Positions 14,125-21,613 of a stretch of DNA of 27,640 nt are shown here, piece after piece (within the stretch, counting starts at the first letter, position 1; every line of letters starts with the position of its first letter). This DNA is from Clostridiales bacterium (GTDB lineage: Bacteria > Bacillota > Clostridia > Oscillospirales > CAG-272). Made by a program: the position numbers and the translations under genes. The notes below the pieces were generated by a model. The model searched no databases. It saw only the letters and a program-made list of their open reading frames with translations, and had not been told where the DNA came from. The stretch spans positions 1 to 27,640 of the forward strand of contig SFNW01000014.1 in NCBI GenBank assembly GCA_004554105.1. The letters are read 5' to 3'.

Positions 14125-16071
14125 TTATTCCTCGCCCTTATAGGTGTATTCGTCCGAGGGCGCGAGGGGCTTGAAGGGCTTGCCGCCGTCAACGAAGAAT
14201 TTATTGAAGAACTCGATGTATTGCAGACGCGAGGTGTGGACAAAGGTGCCGAGGACGTTGATGACAAGGTTCAGCACATGGCCGAAAATGAAAATCAGCA
14301 CCATCGCGATAAAGCCGACGACCGACGGTCCGGCGAGCGTCGCCAGAATGTTGACGACCTGCGCGATGACCGCAGAGGCAAGTCCGAGCGCGAGGATACG
14401 CGAGTACGAGAGCAAATCCGAGGCGTAGGAAATCAGGTCATACAGACTGCCGACGCCCTTGAAGAGCTTCATGAAGACGTTTTTTTCGGCGCGTCCCTGC
14501 GTCAGAATCAGCATCGCGACGCCCGCTATGGCGACCCATTTGCCGATTTCGGGCTTGAGGGCGAGAAGCCCCAGTCCCGCGAAGAGCACCCACCACGAGC
14601 CGATGTCGAAGACCGCGTCAAGCGGCTTGCCCGCTTTGCAGAGCGTATAGAACTTGACCGCCATACCCGCGATGAGGTGGACCGCGCCGACCCCGAGCGA
14701 GAGAATGAGGAAGTTCATCGGATTTTGCAGCGGGTCGAACCAGAGCGCCAACGTCTGCGGAACAGTCGTGAGCGCCGTCATGTGGTTCATGTAGGCGAGC
14801 GGGAAATCGCCGAAGTACGAGCCGAGCAGCACACCCCAAATCATCGAGGAAATGCCGCAGTAGCCGAACATCGCGAGAAATGCGCGCATCCCGGGCTTCG
14901 GTTTTAAGAATCGAATCGCGCCGAAGCAGGCGAGCGTGAGCATCAGTCCGTAGCCCGCGTCGGCAAACATCAGCCCGAAGATGATGAAATAGAAAATGCT
15001 CATGACAAAGGTCGGGTCAAACGTGCCGTAGGCGGGATAAGAGTACATACCGAGCACCCACTCGAAGTTTTTTGCGTAGCCGTTGTTGCAAAGCTCGACC
15101 GGCGCGTCCTCGCCCTCGGGAATCTCCTCGACGGTATAGTCGCAGTCGAATGCGGCGAGCGCTTTTTCGACAGCCGCCTGCTTCCGCTCGGGCATATAGC
15201 CGCAGACAAGGGCGGTATAATGCGTTTCGCCGCTTTGCGCCATCGCTTCAAGCGCGGCGAGCTTGGTTTTTTCAAAGTCGCTGAGCATTTCGATAAGCCC
15301 GACGCGCTCGGCGTCGGTTTTGAGACTTTCAACGAGGGCTTCGTCCTCGTTTTGCAGTGCGCCGATTTGCGCCTTGGTGCGGCGAATCGCCTCGTCCGCC
15401 GTACCCGTTCCCGCGGGGAACGAGGCGCGGATAAAGCCGAGCGGCAGAAGCGCGGCGTTCACGGCGTCAAGGTCGGCTTTTAAGCAGACCACGCCGCCCG
15501 CAAGCGCGGCTTTCCCCGCCGTGAGCGGTGCGAAATCGCAGTCCAGCCCGTCGAGCGCGGCGCACACGGCCTCCGCCGTCACGCCGGACGCAAAACTGCC
15601 GAGCAGAAGCGCACAGCGCACCGTGCCGGCTGTTTCAAGCGGGAGATCGAGCGCGGCGAAGGGGAGAAAAGATGCAAGGGCGTTCTCTGCCGCCGAAAGT
15701 TCGTTTTTGATTGCGGCGCGGCGTTCGGTCTTGGCGAGGACCGACGAAAGCAGTGCCTTTGCCTCGCCGTATTCGGGCGTGTCGTCAAAGGTCATGATGT
15801 CGGCGCAGGCTTTGGGGTCGAGCAGGCTTTTTGCGTGCTTCGCATACTTATGCAGAAGCGCGAGCGCGTCGGAAAGCTGCAAAAGCTCGCGTTCGAGCGC
15901 GCTCTTTTCGACCGGATCTCCGCCGCTTTCCAGCGCCGTACCGTCCTCTGCGCTGCCGAGTGCCTCTTCGGAGATTTCCACGCACCGCAGTTTGCACAAG
16001 GCGGCAATCAGCGGACGCAGGTCTTCCTTCAAGGCGAAGACCGACAGCTTTTTCATCTTGCTTACTGCCAC
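14125..16071 (-). CDS. ntpI: V-type ATPase subunit I (membrane stator, ion half-channels)
   Basis: Subunit I is the stator that forms the ion half-channels against the K ring and anchors the peripheral stalk. The 648-residue protein has a cytoplasmic, coiled-coil-rich N-terminal half (to about residue 340) and a C-terminal half of about eight membrane helices. The conserved helix SYSRILALGLASAVIA contains R558, in the position of the essential stator arginine. The start MAVSKMKKLSVFALK fits the family. It uses GTG at 16069-16071, overlapping the end of ntpF by 10 bases; an ATG at 16054-16056 is a possible alternative. A 283-bp gap follows before ntpK. Confidence 0.95.
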   Translation of the reverse strand: MAVSKMKKLSVFALKEDLRPLIAALCKLRCVEISEEALGSAEDGTALESGGDPVEKSALERELLQLSDALALLHKYAKHAKSLLDPKACADIMTFDDTPEYGEAKALLSSVLAKTERRAAIKNELSAAENALASFLPFAALDLPLETAGTVRCALLLGSFASGVTAEAVCAALDGLDCDFAPLTAGKAALAGGVVCLKADLDAVNAALLPLGFIRASFPAGTGTADEAIRRTKAQIGALQNEDEALVESLKTDAERVGLIEMLSDFEKTKLAALEAMAQSGETHYTALVCGYMPERKQAAVEKALAAFDCDYTVEEIPEGEDAPVELCNNGYAKNFEWVLGMYSYPAYGTFDPTFVMSIFYFIIFGLMFADAGYGLMLTLACFGAIRFLKPKPGMRAFLAMFGYCGISSMIWGVLLGSYFGDFPLAYMNHMTALTTVPQTLALWFDPLQNPMNFLILSLGVGAVHLIAGMAVKFYTLCKAGKPLDAVFDIGSWWVLFAGLGLLALKPEIGKWVAIAGVAMLILTQGRAEKNVFMKLFKGVGSLYDLISYASDLLSYSRILALGLASAVIAQVVNILATLAGPSVVGFIAMVLIFIFGHVLNLVINVLGTFVHTSRLQYIEFFNKFFVDGGKPFKPLAPSDEYTYKGEE

Positions 16072-16382
16072 TGTTTTCTGATGCCTCCGAGGATTTCCTC
16101 GACCGCGGCGGCGGTCTTCTGCTTCATGATCTCGCCGCCGGCGTCGGCGGTTGCCTTTGCCATTCCCTTGGCGTCGAGAACGAGGCGGGCGGCGTCTTCT
16201 TTCGCGGTTTTCGTCGCTTTTTCAAGCTCGGCGCGCGCCTTTTCGGTCGCCTTCGCCGCTGCTTCGTCGGCTTTTGCCGCTGCGGCGGCAATATCGGCTT
16301 TCGCCGTCTGCTTTGCCTCCGCCACGAGCGTTGCGGCAGCCGCTTCGGCTTCCTTGACCGCGCGAATCGTATCGCTGAGCAT
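16062..16382 (-). CDS. ntpF: V-type ATPase peripheral-stalk subunit (G/H, NtpF type)
   Basis: This 106-residue protein is nearly all Ala, Glu and Lys in a heptad-like pattern, with no hydrophobic core, so it is a single long coiled coil. It is the first gene of the operon, exactly where ntpF stands in E. hirae. NtpF pairs with NtpE as the peripheral stalk. Identification rests on composition, length and position, because the primary sequence of this subunit is poorly conserved. The ATG at 16380-16382 is preceded by GAAAGGAGTC. Its end overlaps the ntpI start. Confidence 0.85.
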   Translation of the reverse strand: MLSDTIRAVKEAEAAAATLVAEAKQTAKADIAAAAAKADEAAAKATEKARAELEKATKTAKEDAARLVLDAKGMAKATADAGGEIMKQKTAAAVEEILGGIRKQWQ

Positions 16383-16435
16383 GGTCGTTCGACTCCTTTC
16401 CGTTGCTGTACTGATTTTTTATATATATTTAATTT

Positions 16436-16464
16436 ATTTTATAGCAAAACAGCCGCGAATGCAA
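16436..16464 (-). promoter_or_regulatory. Candidate promoter of the V-ATPase operon
   Basis: On the minus strand, TTGCAA/TTGCAT-like sequence (16459-16464) is followed by 17 bp and TAAAAT (16436-16441), five of six -10 bases matching consensus. It leaves a leader of about 45 bases before ntpF, too short for a Na+-sensing riboswitch. The 350-bp divergent region 16383-16732 otherwise holds only this, the forward promoter at 16672, and unremarkable AT-rich sequence. Confidence 0.5.
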
Positions 16465-16671
16465 GGATTTTCGGCGGTTTTTTGCGAACAAATTGTGAAT
16501 TTTTTCACTTTCGGCATTTCTTTTATGATAACGGCGTGCTTTTGCGGTGTAAACGGACAAAGCCGCGATTTTGTGTAAAATTCGGACAAAAGCCGACATT
16601 TGACGGGCAAAGTCCGCCTGCCGACCCAAAAATTACGGGCGTTTTGGGGGTGCGCCGACACCCGCGCGGGG

Positions 16672-16700
16672 TTGATTTTTGTCGAAAACTATGCTACAAT
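16672..16700 (+). promoter_or_regulatory. Sigma-A-type promoter of the LtaS-like gene
   Basis: TTGATT (16672-16677) is followed by 17 bp and TACAAT (16695-16700). The start codon is 33 bp downstream. Both hexamers are close to consensus and the spacing is ideal. Confidence 0.7.
16680..16686 (+). promoter_or_regulatory. Possible Spo0A box (TGTCGAA) inside the promoter spacer
   Basis: TGTCGAA, a perfect match to the Spo0A box core, lies between the -35 and -10 hexamers, in the wider context TTTTTGTCGAAAAC. A bound regulator there would block polymerase, so repression at the onset of sporulation is predicted. A 7-base match can occur by chance. Confidence 0.4.
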
Positions 16701-16732
16701 GCAGACGAATGCTTTTTTTCGGGAGGGACGCC

Positions 16733-18526
16733 ATGTTTGCCTGGAAAACCGACCAAAAGGAAAAATACCGCACGAAAGGGCGGATTGCCGCCGCGCTGAT
16801 TTGCTCGGTGCTTGCCGGTGCGCTCGTCGGCGTGTGCAGTCTGTTGTTTGCGCAAAGCAACATCGGGTATGCGATGTTTCTTTCCTATTTTAAAAACCCG
16901 TATATCCTGCTCTTCAACCTGCTGCCGCCCGTGCTGCTTTCGCTGTTTTTCTATCTGCTGACCAACCGCGCGGTGATTGCCTTTCTGCTGACGAATCTTG
17001 TCGTGATGGTGCCGACGCTCGTCAATTTCTATAAAATCGCCTTTCGCGGCGACGCGCTTGTGTTTGAGGATCTGACGCTTATCGGCGAGTCGAAAAAGAT
17101 GCTCGAAACCTACAAGCTGTTCTGGAACGACCGCATCACGCTTTACCTTGCCGTGCTCGCCGTCTGTACGCTGCTGCTCGCATTTTTTGTGCGCGGACGC
17201 TTCCGCCGCGTGTTGCCGCGGCTTGTCGCCGCGCTTGCGCTCGCCGTCGCGGGCGGCTGCCTTGCGCCGCTCTATACAAGCGGCACAATCTATGACGAAA
17301 AGACCGCCAACGATGCGCTGATCAACCCCTATTCCGACACGCAGCGCTATATCTCGAAGGGCTTTGTCTACCCGTTTTTGCACACGGTCAAGGACGCGTT
17401 TCACCCCGCGCCCGCAGGCTATGACGAAAATAGCGCAAAGGAGGCGCTCGCCGCCTTTGCGGACGAGAAAATCCCCGAGGACAAGCGGGTCAACTTCGTC
17501 TGCGTGATGCTCGAATCCTACAACGACTTTTCCCGCTTTGAGGAACTGACCTTCACGCGCGACGTCTACGGCAAGTACCGCGAGCTTGAAAAAATGGGCT
17601 ATTCGGGTACGCTTGTCACCGACATTTTCGCGGGCGACACGCGCGTCAGCGAACGCGAATTTTTAACGGGACTGCCCTTTTCGCGCATCGACAATTTTGT
17701 TACGCCCGCCAATTCCTACGTCTGGTACATGAAGCAGAACGGCTACTTCACGACCGGTGCGCACCCCTGCTACGCCTGGTTTTACAATCGGCAGAACATC
17801 AATAAAAACCTCGGCTTTGACGAATACTTATTCAGCGAGAACTATTTTGCCGACCTGACCGGCAGTGCGATTACCTACGACGCGCGCTTTTTCCCGATGC
17901 TCTGCGAGCTGTACACGACGCGCGACAAGAGCAAGCCCTATTTCAGCTACAATATCACCTATCAGTGCCACGGTCCCTACGAATCGCAGAATGCCTATTT
18001 CGACACGCCCTACGTCGAAAACAAGGGCTACTCCGCCGAGGCCGAGACGATTCTCAACAACTATCTCAACGCGCAGCGCGAGACGACCGAGCTGCTCTAC
18101 AAGTTTGCGCTCGATATGCTTGATACCGACGAGCCGCTCGTGCTGGTTTTCTTCGGCGACCACAAGCCCTGGCTCGGCAACGCCGACAGCGTGTACCACG
18201 AGCTGGGCATCAACATCGACACCTCGACCGAGGAGGGCTTCCTCAACTATTATTCCACGCGCTATCTGATTCTTGCCAACGATGCGGCAAAAAAAGTCTG
18301 CGGAAACGATTTTTCGGGAGAGGGCGAGACGCTTTCGGTCTCGCTGCTGATGAACAAGGTATTTGAACTCTGCGGCTACGGCGGCAGCGCGTATATGCAG
18401 TTTACGAGCGCACAGATGAAAGAGACGCCGGTGATTCACCGCACGGCGGATTTGCGGAGCGACGCGCTGCGCAGCTATGACGACGTGACCTACTACTACA
18501 GAAAGAATTTCGTTTACGACAAATGA
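16733..18526 (+). CDS. LTA synthase family phosphoglycerol transferase (sulfatase fold)
   Basis: LtaS-type enzymes take glycerol phosphate from phosphatidylglycerol and build polyglycerolphosphate on the outer membrane face. The 597-residue protein has about five membrane helices in its first 190 residues, then an extracellular sulfatase-type domain. Its metal and catalytic residues line up with S. aureus LtaS (E255, T300, H416, D475, H476): E261 in VMLESYNDF, T303 in AGDTRVSE, H413 in YQCHGPY, and D476-H477 in FFGDHKPW. The ATG at 16733 has GGGAGGG just upstream. Its stop overlaps the next start by four bases (ATGA). Whether it makes lipoteichoic acid, primes it, or modifies another glycan cannot be told from sequence. 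Confidence 0.92.
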   Translation: MFAWKTDQKEKYRTKGRIAAALICSVLAGALVGVCSLLFAQSNIGYAMFLSYFKNPYILLFNLLPPVLLSLFFYLLTNRAVIAFLLTNLVVMVPTLVNFYKIAFRGDALVFEDLTLIGESKKMLETYKLFWNDRITLYLAVLAVCTLLLAFFVRGRFRRVLPRLVAALALAVAGGCLAPLYTSGTIYDEKTANDALINPYSDTQRYISKGFVYPFLHTVKDAFHPAPAGYDENSAKEALAAFADEKIPEDKRVNFVCVMLESYNDFSRFEELTFTRDVYGKYRELEKMGYSGTLVTDIFAGDTRVSEREFLTGLPFSRIDNFVTPANSYVWYMKQNGYFTTGAHPCYAWFYNRQNINKNLGFDEYLFSENYFADLTGSAITYDARFFPMLCELYTTRDKSKPYFSYNITYQCHGPYESQNAYFDTPYVENKGYSAEAETILNNYLNAQRETTELLYKFALDMLDTDEPLVLVFFGDHKPWLGNADSVYHELGINIDTSTEEGFLNYYSTRYLILANDAAKKVCGNDFSGEGETLSVSLLMNKVFELCGYGGSAYMQFTSAQMKETPVIHRTADLRSDALRSYDDVTYYYRKNFVYDK

Positions 18527-19719
18527 GGACCTGTATCAAACGCGGCATATTCTGCCTGCTCTTGCTTGCGGTGCTGACGCTTTCCGCCTCGGCACTGCGC
18601 CCCGGCGACGCGGTCGGGACGGTGCTTGCCACCGACATTCGCGCGTTTATCGACGGCGTTGAAATCCCCGCCTACAACATCGACGGGCATCTCGGCGTTG
18701 TCGCCGAGGACCTTTCCGCCTACGGCTTTGCCGTCGAATACACCGACGAGACCCGCACGCTTTCGCTGTCCCGAACGGGCGGCGAGACCCGCGGCGTCGC
18801 GATTCCGCCGTCCTCGGGACTGCCGAGCGGCACGCCGCTGATGCAGGTGCTGTATTCCGACATCAAGGTTTACCTCGACGGCAGACAGGTCGACGGCTAC
18901 AACATCAACGGGCAGACGATCGTTTTGTTTTCCGCGCTCGACGTCTACGGCACGCGCACCTACCTTGCGGGCGCGGCACTCTCGATGCTCGAGACGGCGC
19001 CGACTGCGCCCGCCGCGCTTCTTTCGCTGCCGCAGCGGGTCGTTCACGGCGGCGGCGAGCTTGACGGCTTTGCGGGCAGCAATTCGCTTGAAGCGATTGA
19101 CGCCGCTTACGCGGCGGGACACCGCACGCTCGAAATCGACTTTCTGCTCTCTGCGGACGGGTATCCGGTCTGTCTGCACGACTGGTCGTCCTATTATGCC
19201 GGAGAGATTCCCGACGGCGCGGCAATGACGCGCGACGAATTTCTCAAGGTGAAGATTTACGGGCGCTACACGCCGCTCGACCTCGACCGGCTTGCCGCAT
19301 GGCTGCTTGAACACGGCGATGTGACGGTCGTCACCGACGTCAAGGACGACAACCTCGGCGCACTGCGGGCGATTGCAAAAGCCTATCCCGCGCTGAAAAA
19401 CCGCTTTATCCCGCAGATTTACGCCTACGGAGAATACGCGCCGGTGCGCGCGATGGGGTATACGAACATCATTCTCACGCTGTATCGCCTCGGCGAATAC
19501 AAAGACAAAATCAACACGGCGCGCATCGTGCCGTTTGCCGCAAGCCGCGGACTTGTCGCGGTCACGGCGGACGTGACGATAGCAAACGCGGATTTCATTG
19601 CCGCCTTTAACGCGGCGGGCGTTCCGCTTGCGGTGCATACCGTCAACGACCCCAAAAAGCAGGAAGCACTCTTCGCCGCAGGCGTCACCGCCGTCTACAC
19701 GGACAACATCAGCGAATAA
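18523..19719 (+). CDS. Secreted glycerophosphodiester phosphodiesterase with N-terminal copper-amine-oxidase-like repeats
   Basis: Enzymes of this family hydrolyse glycerophosphodiesters to sn-glycerol 3-phosphate and an alcohol; some secreted ones trim teichoic acids. The 398-residue protein has a signal peptide (about 1-24, ending LSASA). Two short repeats like the copper amine oxidase N-terminal domain follow (about 37-84 and 112-155), each with a D-G-x-x-x-x-x-Y-N-I-x-G signature. The GDPD barrel runs from about 172 to the end. Catalytic residues are visible: H175 in VVHGGGE, E204 and D206 in LEIDF, and H219-D220 in CLHDW. The usual HRG reads HGG. It is translationally coupled to the LtaS-like gene, so it probably acts on the same extracellular glycerophosphate polymer or lipid (inference). 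Confidence 0.9.
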   Translation: MRTCIKRGIFCLLLLAVLTLSASALRPGDAVGTVLATDIRAFIDGVEIPAYNIDGHLGVVAEDLSAYGFAVEYTDETRTLSLSRTGGETRGVAIPPSSGLPSGTPLMQVLYSDIKVYLDGRQVDGYNINGQTIVLFSALDVYGTRTYLAGAALSMLETAPTAPAALLSLPQRVVHGGGELDGFAGSNSLEAIDAAYAAGHRTLEIDFLLSADGYPVCLHDWSSYYAGEIPDGAAMTRDEFLKVKIYGRYTPLDLDRLAAWLLEHGDVTVVTDVKDDNLGALRAIAKAYPALKNRFIPQIYAYGEYAPVRAMGYTNIILTLYRLGEYKDKINTARIVPFAASRGLVAVTADVTIANADFIAAFNAAGVPLAVHTVNDPKKQEALFAAGVTAVYTDNISE

Positions 19720-19724
19720 AAGCG

Positions 19725-19758
19725 AACGAAAAAGCCGCCCACAGGCGGCTTTTTCGTT
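19725..19758. terminator. Intrinsic terminator after the GDPD gene
   Basis: A perfect 15-bp stem, AACGAAAAAGCCGCC (19725-19739), pairs with 19744-19758 around the loop CACA. It begins five bases after the stop codon and is symmetric enough to also stop leftward transcripts from 19833. Confidence 0.9.
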
Positions 19759-19776
19759 TATCAAACAATTTTCAAG

Positions 19777-19806
19777 CCCGTAGGGGCGGATTCCATATCC
19801 GCCCGC
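19777..19806. repeat. CCCTACGG-edge palindromic repeat (inverted), GGATTCCATATCC core
   Basis: This is the exact reverse complement of the unit at 7770-7799 over 30 bases. It lies between the GDPD terminator and the end of the solute-binding gene. Confidence 0.85.
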
Positions 19807-19832
19807 TCTCCGGCACGGACTGGCGGGAGCGA

Positions 19833-21329
19833 TTATTCCTCATTTGCCATGGCGAAGATGGTGTTGATTTGCTCAATCTTCTTGTTCGCCACGTTCAGAT
19901 AGGTCTCGTAGAGCGAGGAGAGCGACGAGCGCGTTCTGTAGAGTGCGCCAAGCTGCGTCTTGTATTCGCCGATGTTGTAGTAGATGCCGACGTCGTAAAC
20001 GCGGGTCGCGAAAATCAGGTCGAGCATATCCGCGCTTTCCTCGTCGCGGGTGTACTGTCCGATCAGCGTCTGGTCGTAGTACGCGGGGGTGAGAAGCTGT
20101 TTACCCTCATAGGCAAGCTCCTCGAGAATCACGCCGACGCGAGGCGATGCCGACAGGGCGGGGACACAGATGAACGCGCAGTGGAATGCGCTGACCGCGT
20201 GACCGTAGTCCGCCTGATTTTCGTCGTATTTCGGGAAGGGCAGAATGCCGAAGTCGGTCTCGCTGTTGCGGTGTTTGTCAACCGTGGTCAGCAGCGTCGT
20301 ATAGAAGAGCGCCTGGTCGGAGTCGAACATCTTGATGCGGTTGGTATCCCAGACCGCCGAGGGCGTGCCTGCGCCCGCGACGTTGTCGTACTGGTAGTTG
20401 TAGGCGTGCGCCTGGTCAAAGACGATGTCCTCAAACTCGGAGTACAAGTCGACCACGCGCTCGCTGTAGAACGACAGCTCGAGCTGACCGCTTTCGTTGA
20501 TGGTGCTGATTTTTTCGCCCGCCGCCGCGAGAATCGCGAGCATCGCGTCGTTCCAGGTGAGCAGTCCGTAGCGGTCGTTTTCGTCGTAGATACCGTCCTG
20601 GTTTAAGTCGTCGCCGACCTGCTTGACCATCTTGCCGAAGTTCTCCAGCGTCCATTTGCCGTCCTCGACGAGCGCATAGGGGTTGTCGAGACCGTAACTT
20701 TTAATCATGTCCTTGTTGAACAGAATGGCGTTGGTGACCATGTTGTCGATAATCGTGATGTCGCCGGTGGTGTAGTACATCTTGCCGTTAATCGAAAGGT
20801 CGGCGTTTGCCTTCTGATCCCAATAGGGCTTTGTGAGGTCGAGATGCTCGATGGTGTTCAGGTCCTCGATATAGCCGCTGTAGGCGAGCGTCGCGACGTC
20901 ATAGGTGCCGATTTGCGCCGCGTCGTAGGTAACTTCGCCCGACATATACTCGGTATAGAGCTTGGTAAAGCCCGTTCCGCCGCCGGTTGCCGAATTGAAA
21001 GCGATTACATCTTCGTTGGTGACGTTCACATTGTATTTTTCGCGAATTCGCTCATTGCGACGGTAGATTGCGGTCTGCACCGCAGTCCCTTCGGTGCCGT
21101 CGGCGGCAAAGTCGTTGCGTGCGTAGTTGCCGCTGACAAGGATATTGAAGTCGCCCGAGAGGTCGCCGAGCTCCTCGGGAGAGGGCAGGTCGGGCGCATC
21201 GGGGTCTTTGGTCGCTTCGGTCGAGGCGGTCGTCATCTCGCCGCTCTGCGCAGGCGTATCTTTGCCGCAGGCGGCAAAGAGCGGGCAGAGCATCAGGCAG
21301 GCGAGAAGCAGGGCAAGCATCTTTTTCAT
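19833..21329 (-). CDS. ABC-type extracellular solute-binding lipoprotein (copy 1)
   Basis: This 498-residue lipoprotein is predicted to capture a carbohydrate or oligosaccharide outside the membrane. The signal peptide ends in LFAAC with C21 lipidated, followed by a Thr/Ser/Pro-rich linker (about 24-55) and a family-1-type binding domain. D241-L-N-Q-D-G...D252 is a 12-residue EF-hand-type loop with ligands at positions 1, 3, 5, 9 and 12, so it probably binds Ca2+. It shares many blocks with the protein at 23106-24563 (KWTL, DFGILP, PAYYD-TL-GQYTRDEES), so the two are paralogues. AAGGAG precedes the ATG at 21327-21329. It is divergent from the GH43 gene. No ABC permease or ATPase gene is nearby. 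Confidence 0.9.
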   Translation of the reverse strand: MKKMLALLLACLMLCPLFAACGKDTPAQSGEMTTASTEATKDPDAPDLPSPEELGDLSGDFNILVSGNYARNDFAADGTEGTAVQTAIYRRNERIREKYNVNVTNEDVIAFNSATGGGTGFTKLYTEYMSGEVTYDAAQIGTYDVATLAYSGYIEDLNTIEHLDLTKPYWDQKANADLSINGKMYYTTGDITIIDNMVTNAILFNKDMIKSYGLDNPYALVEDGKWTLENFGKMVKQVGDDLNQDGIYDENDRYGLLTWNDAMLAILAAAGEKISTINESGQLELSFYSERVVDLYSEFEDIVFDQAHAYNYQYDNVAGAGTPSAVWDTNRIKMFDSDQALFYTTLLTTVDKHRNSETDFGILPFPKYDENQADYGHAVSAFHCAFICVPALSASPRVGVILEELAYEGKQLLTPAYYDQTLIGQYTRDEESADMLDLIFATRVYDVGIYYNIGEYKTQLGALYRTRSSLSSLYETYLNVANKKIEQINTIFAMANEE

Positions 21330-21368
21330 GATGAATCTCCTTTGCAGAAAATGATTCTCCGTGCTTCT

Positions 21369-21397
21369 ATTTTACACGCCGCATTTCGCGCCTGCAA
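21369..21397 (-). promoter_or_regulatory. Candidate promoter of solute-binding gene 1
   Basis: On the minus strand, TTGCAG (21392-21397) is followed by 17 bp and TAAAAT (21369-21374). The -10 is good and the -35 weak. The divergent region also holds a symmetric TTTCAT-AA-ATGAAA site at 21451-21464, a possible operator for a shared regulator. Confidence 0.4.
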
Positions 21398-21551
21398 TAT
21401 CAAATTCGGGCGGAAAATCTTTGCGGATTTGTATTTTGACTTACTTTTTATTTCATAAATGAAACAAACTTTGGCAGACACGACGGAAATGCGCACGCGC
21501 ACCCGCCTGCCTGCGTAAATAAAATGTATACAAACAGTCGGATTTTTCGTA

Positions 21552-21581
21552 TTTACCCCGTGCGGGTGCTCGGTGTATCAT
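21552..21581 (+). promoter_or_regulatory. Candidate promoter of the GH43-solute-binding unit
   Basis: TTTACC (21552-21557) is followed by 18 bp and TATCAT (21576-21581), with four and five matches to consensus. The start codon is 33 bp downstream. Confidence 0.4.
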
Positions 21582-21613
21582 ATAGAATAGAATATCTGCA
21601 AGGAGATAAAACG

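Noticed and set aside
16383..16440. Na+-sensing riboswitch in front of the V-ATPase operon
   Set aside because: The leader is about 45 bases of AT-rich sequence, too short and without stems.
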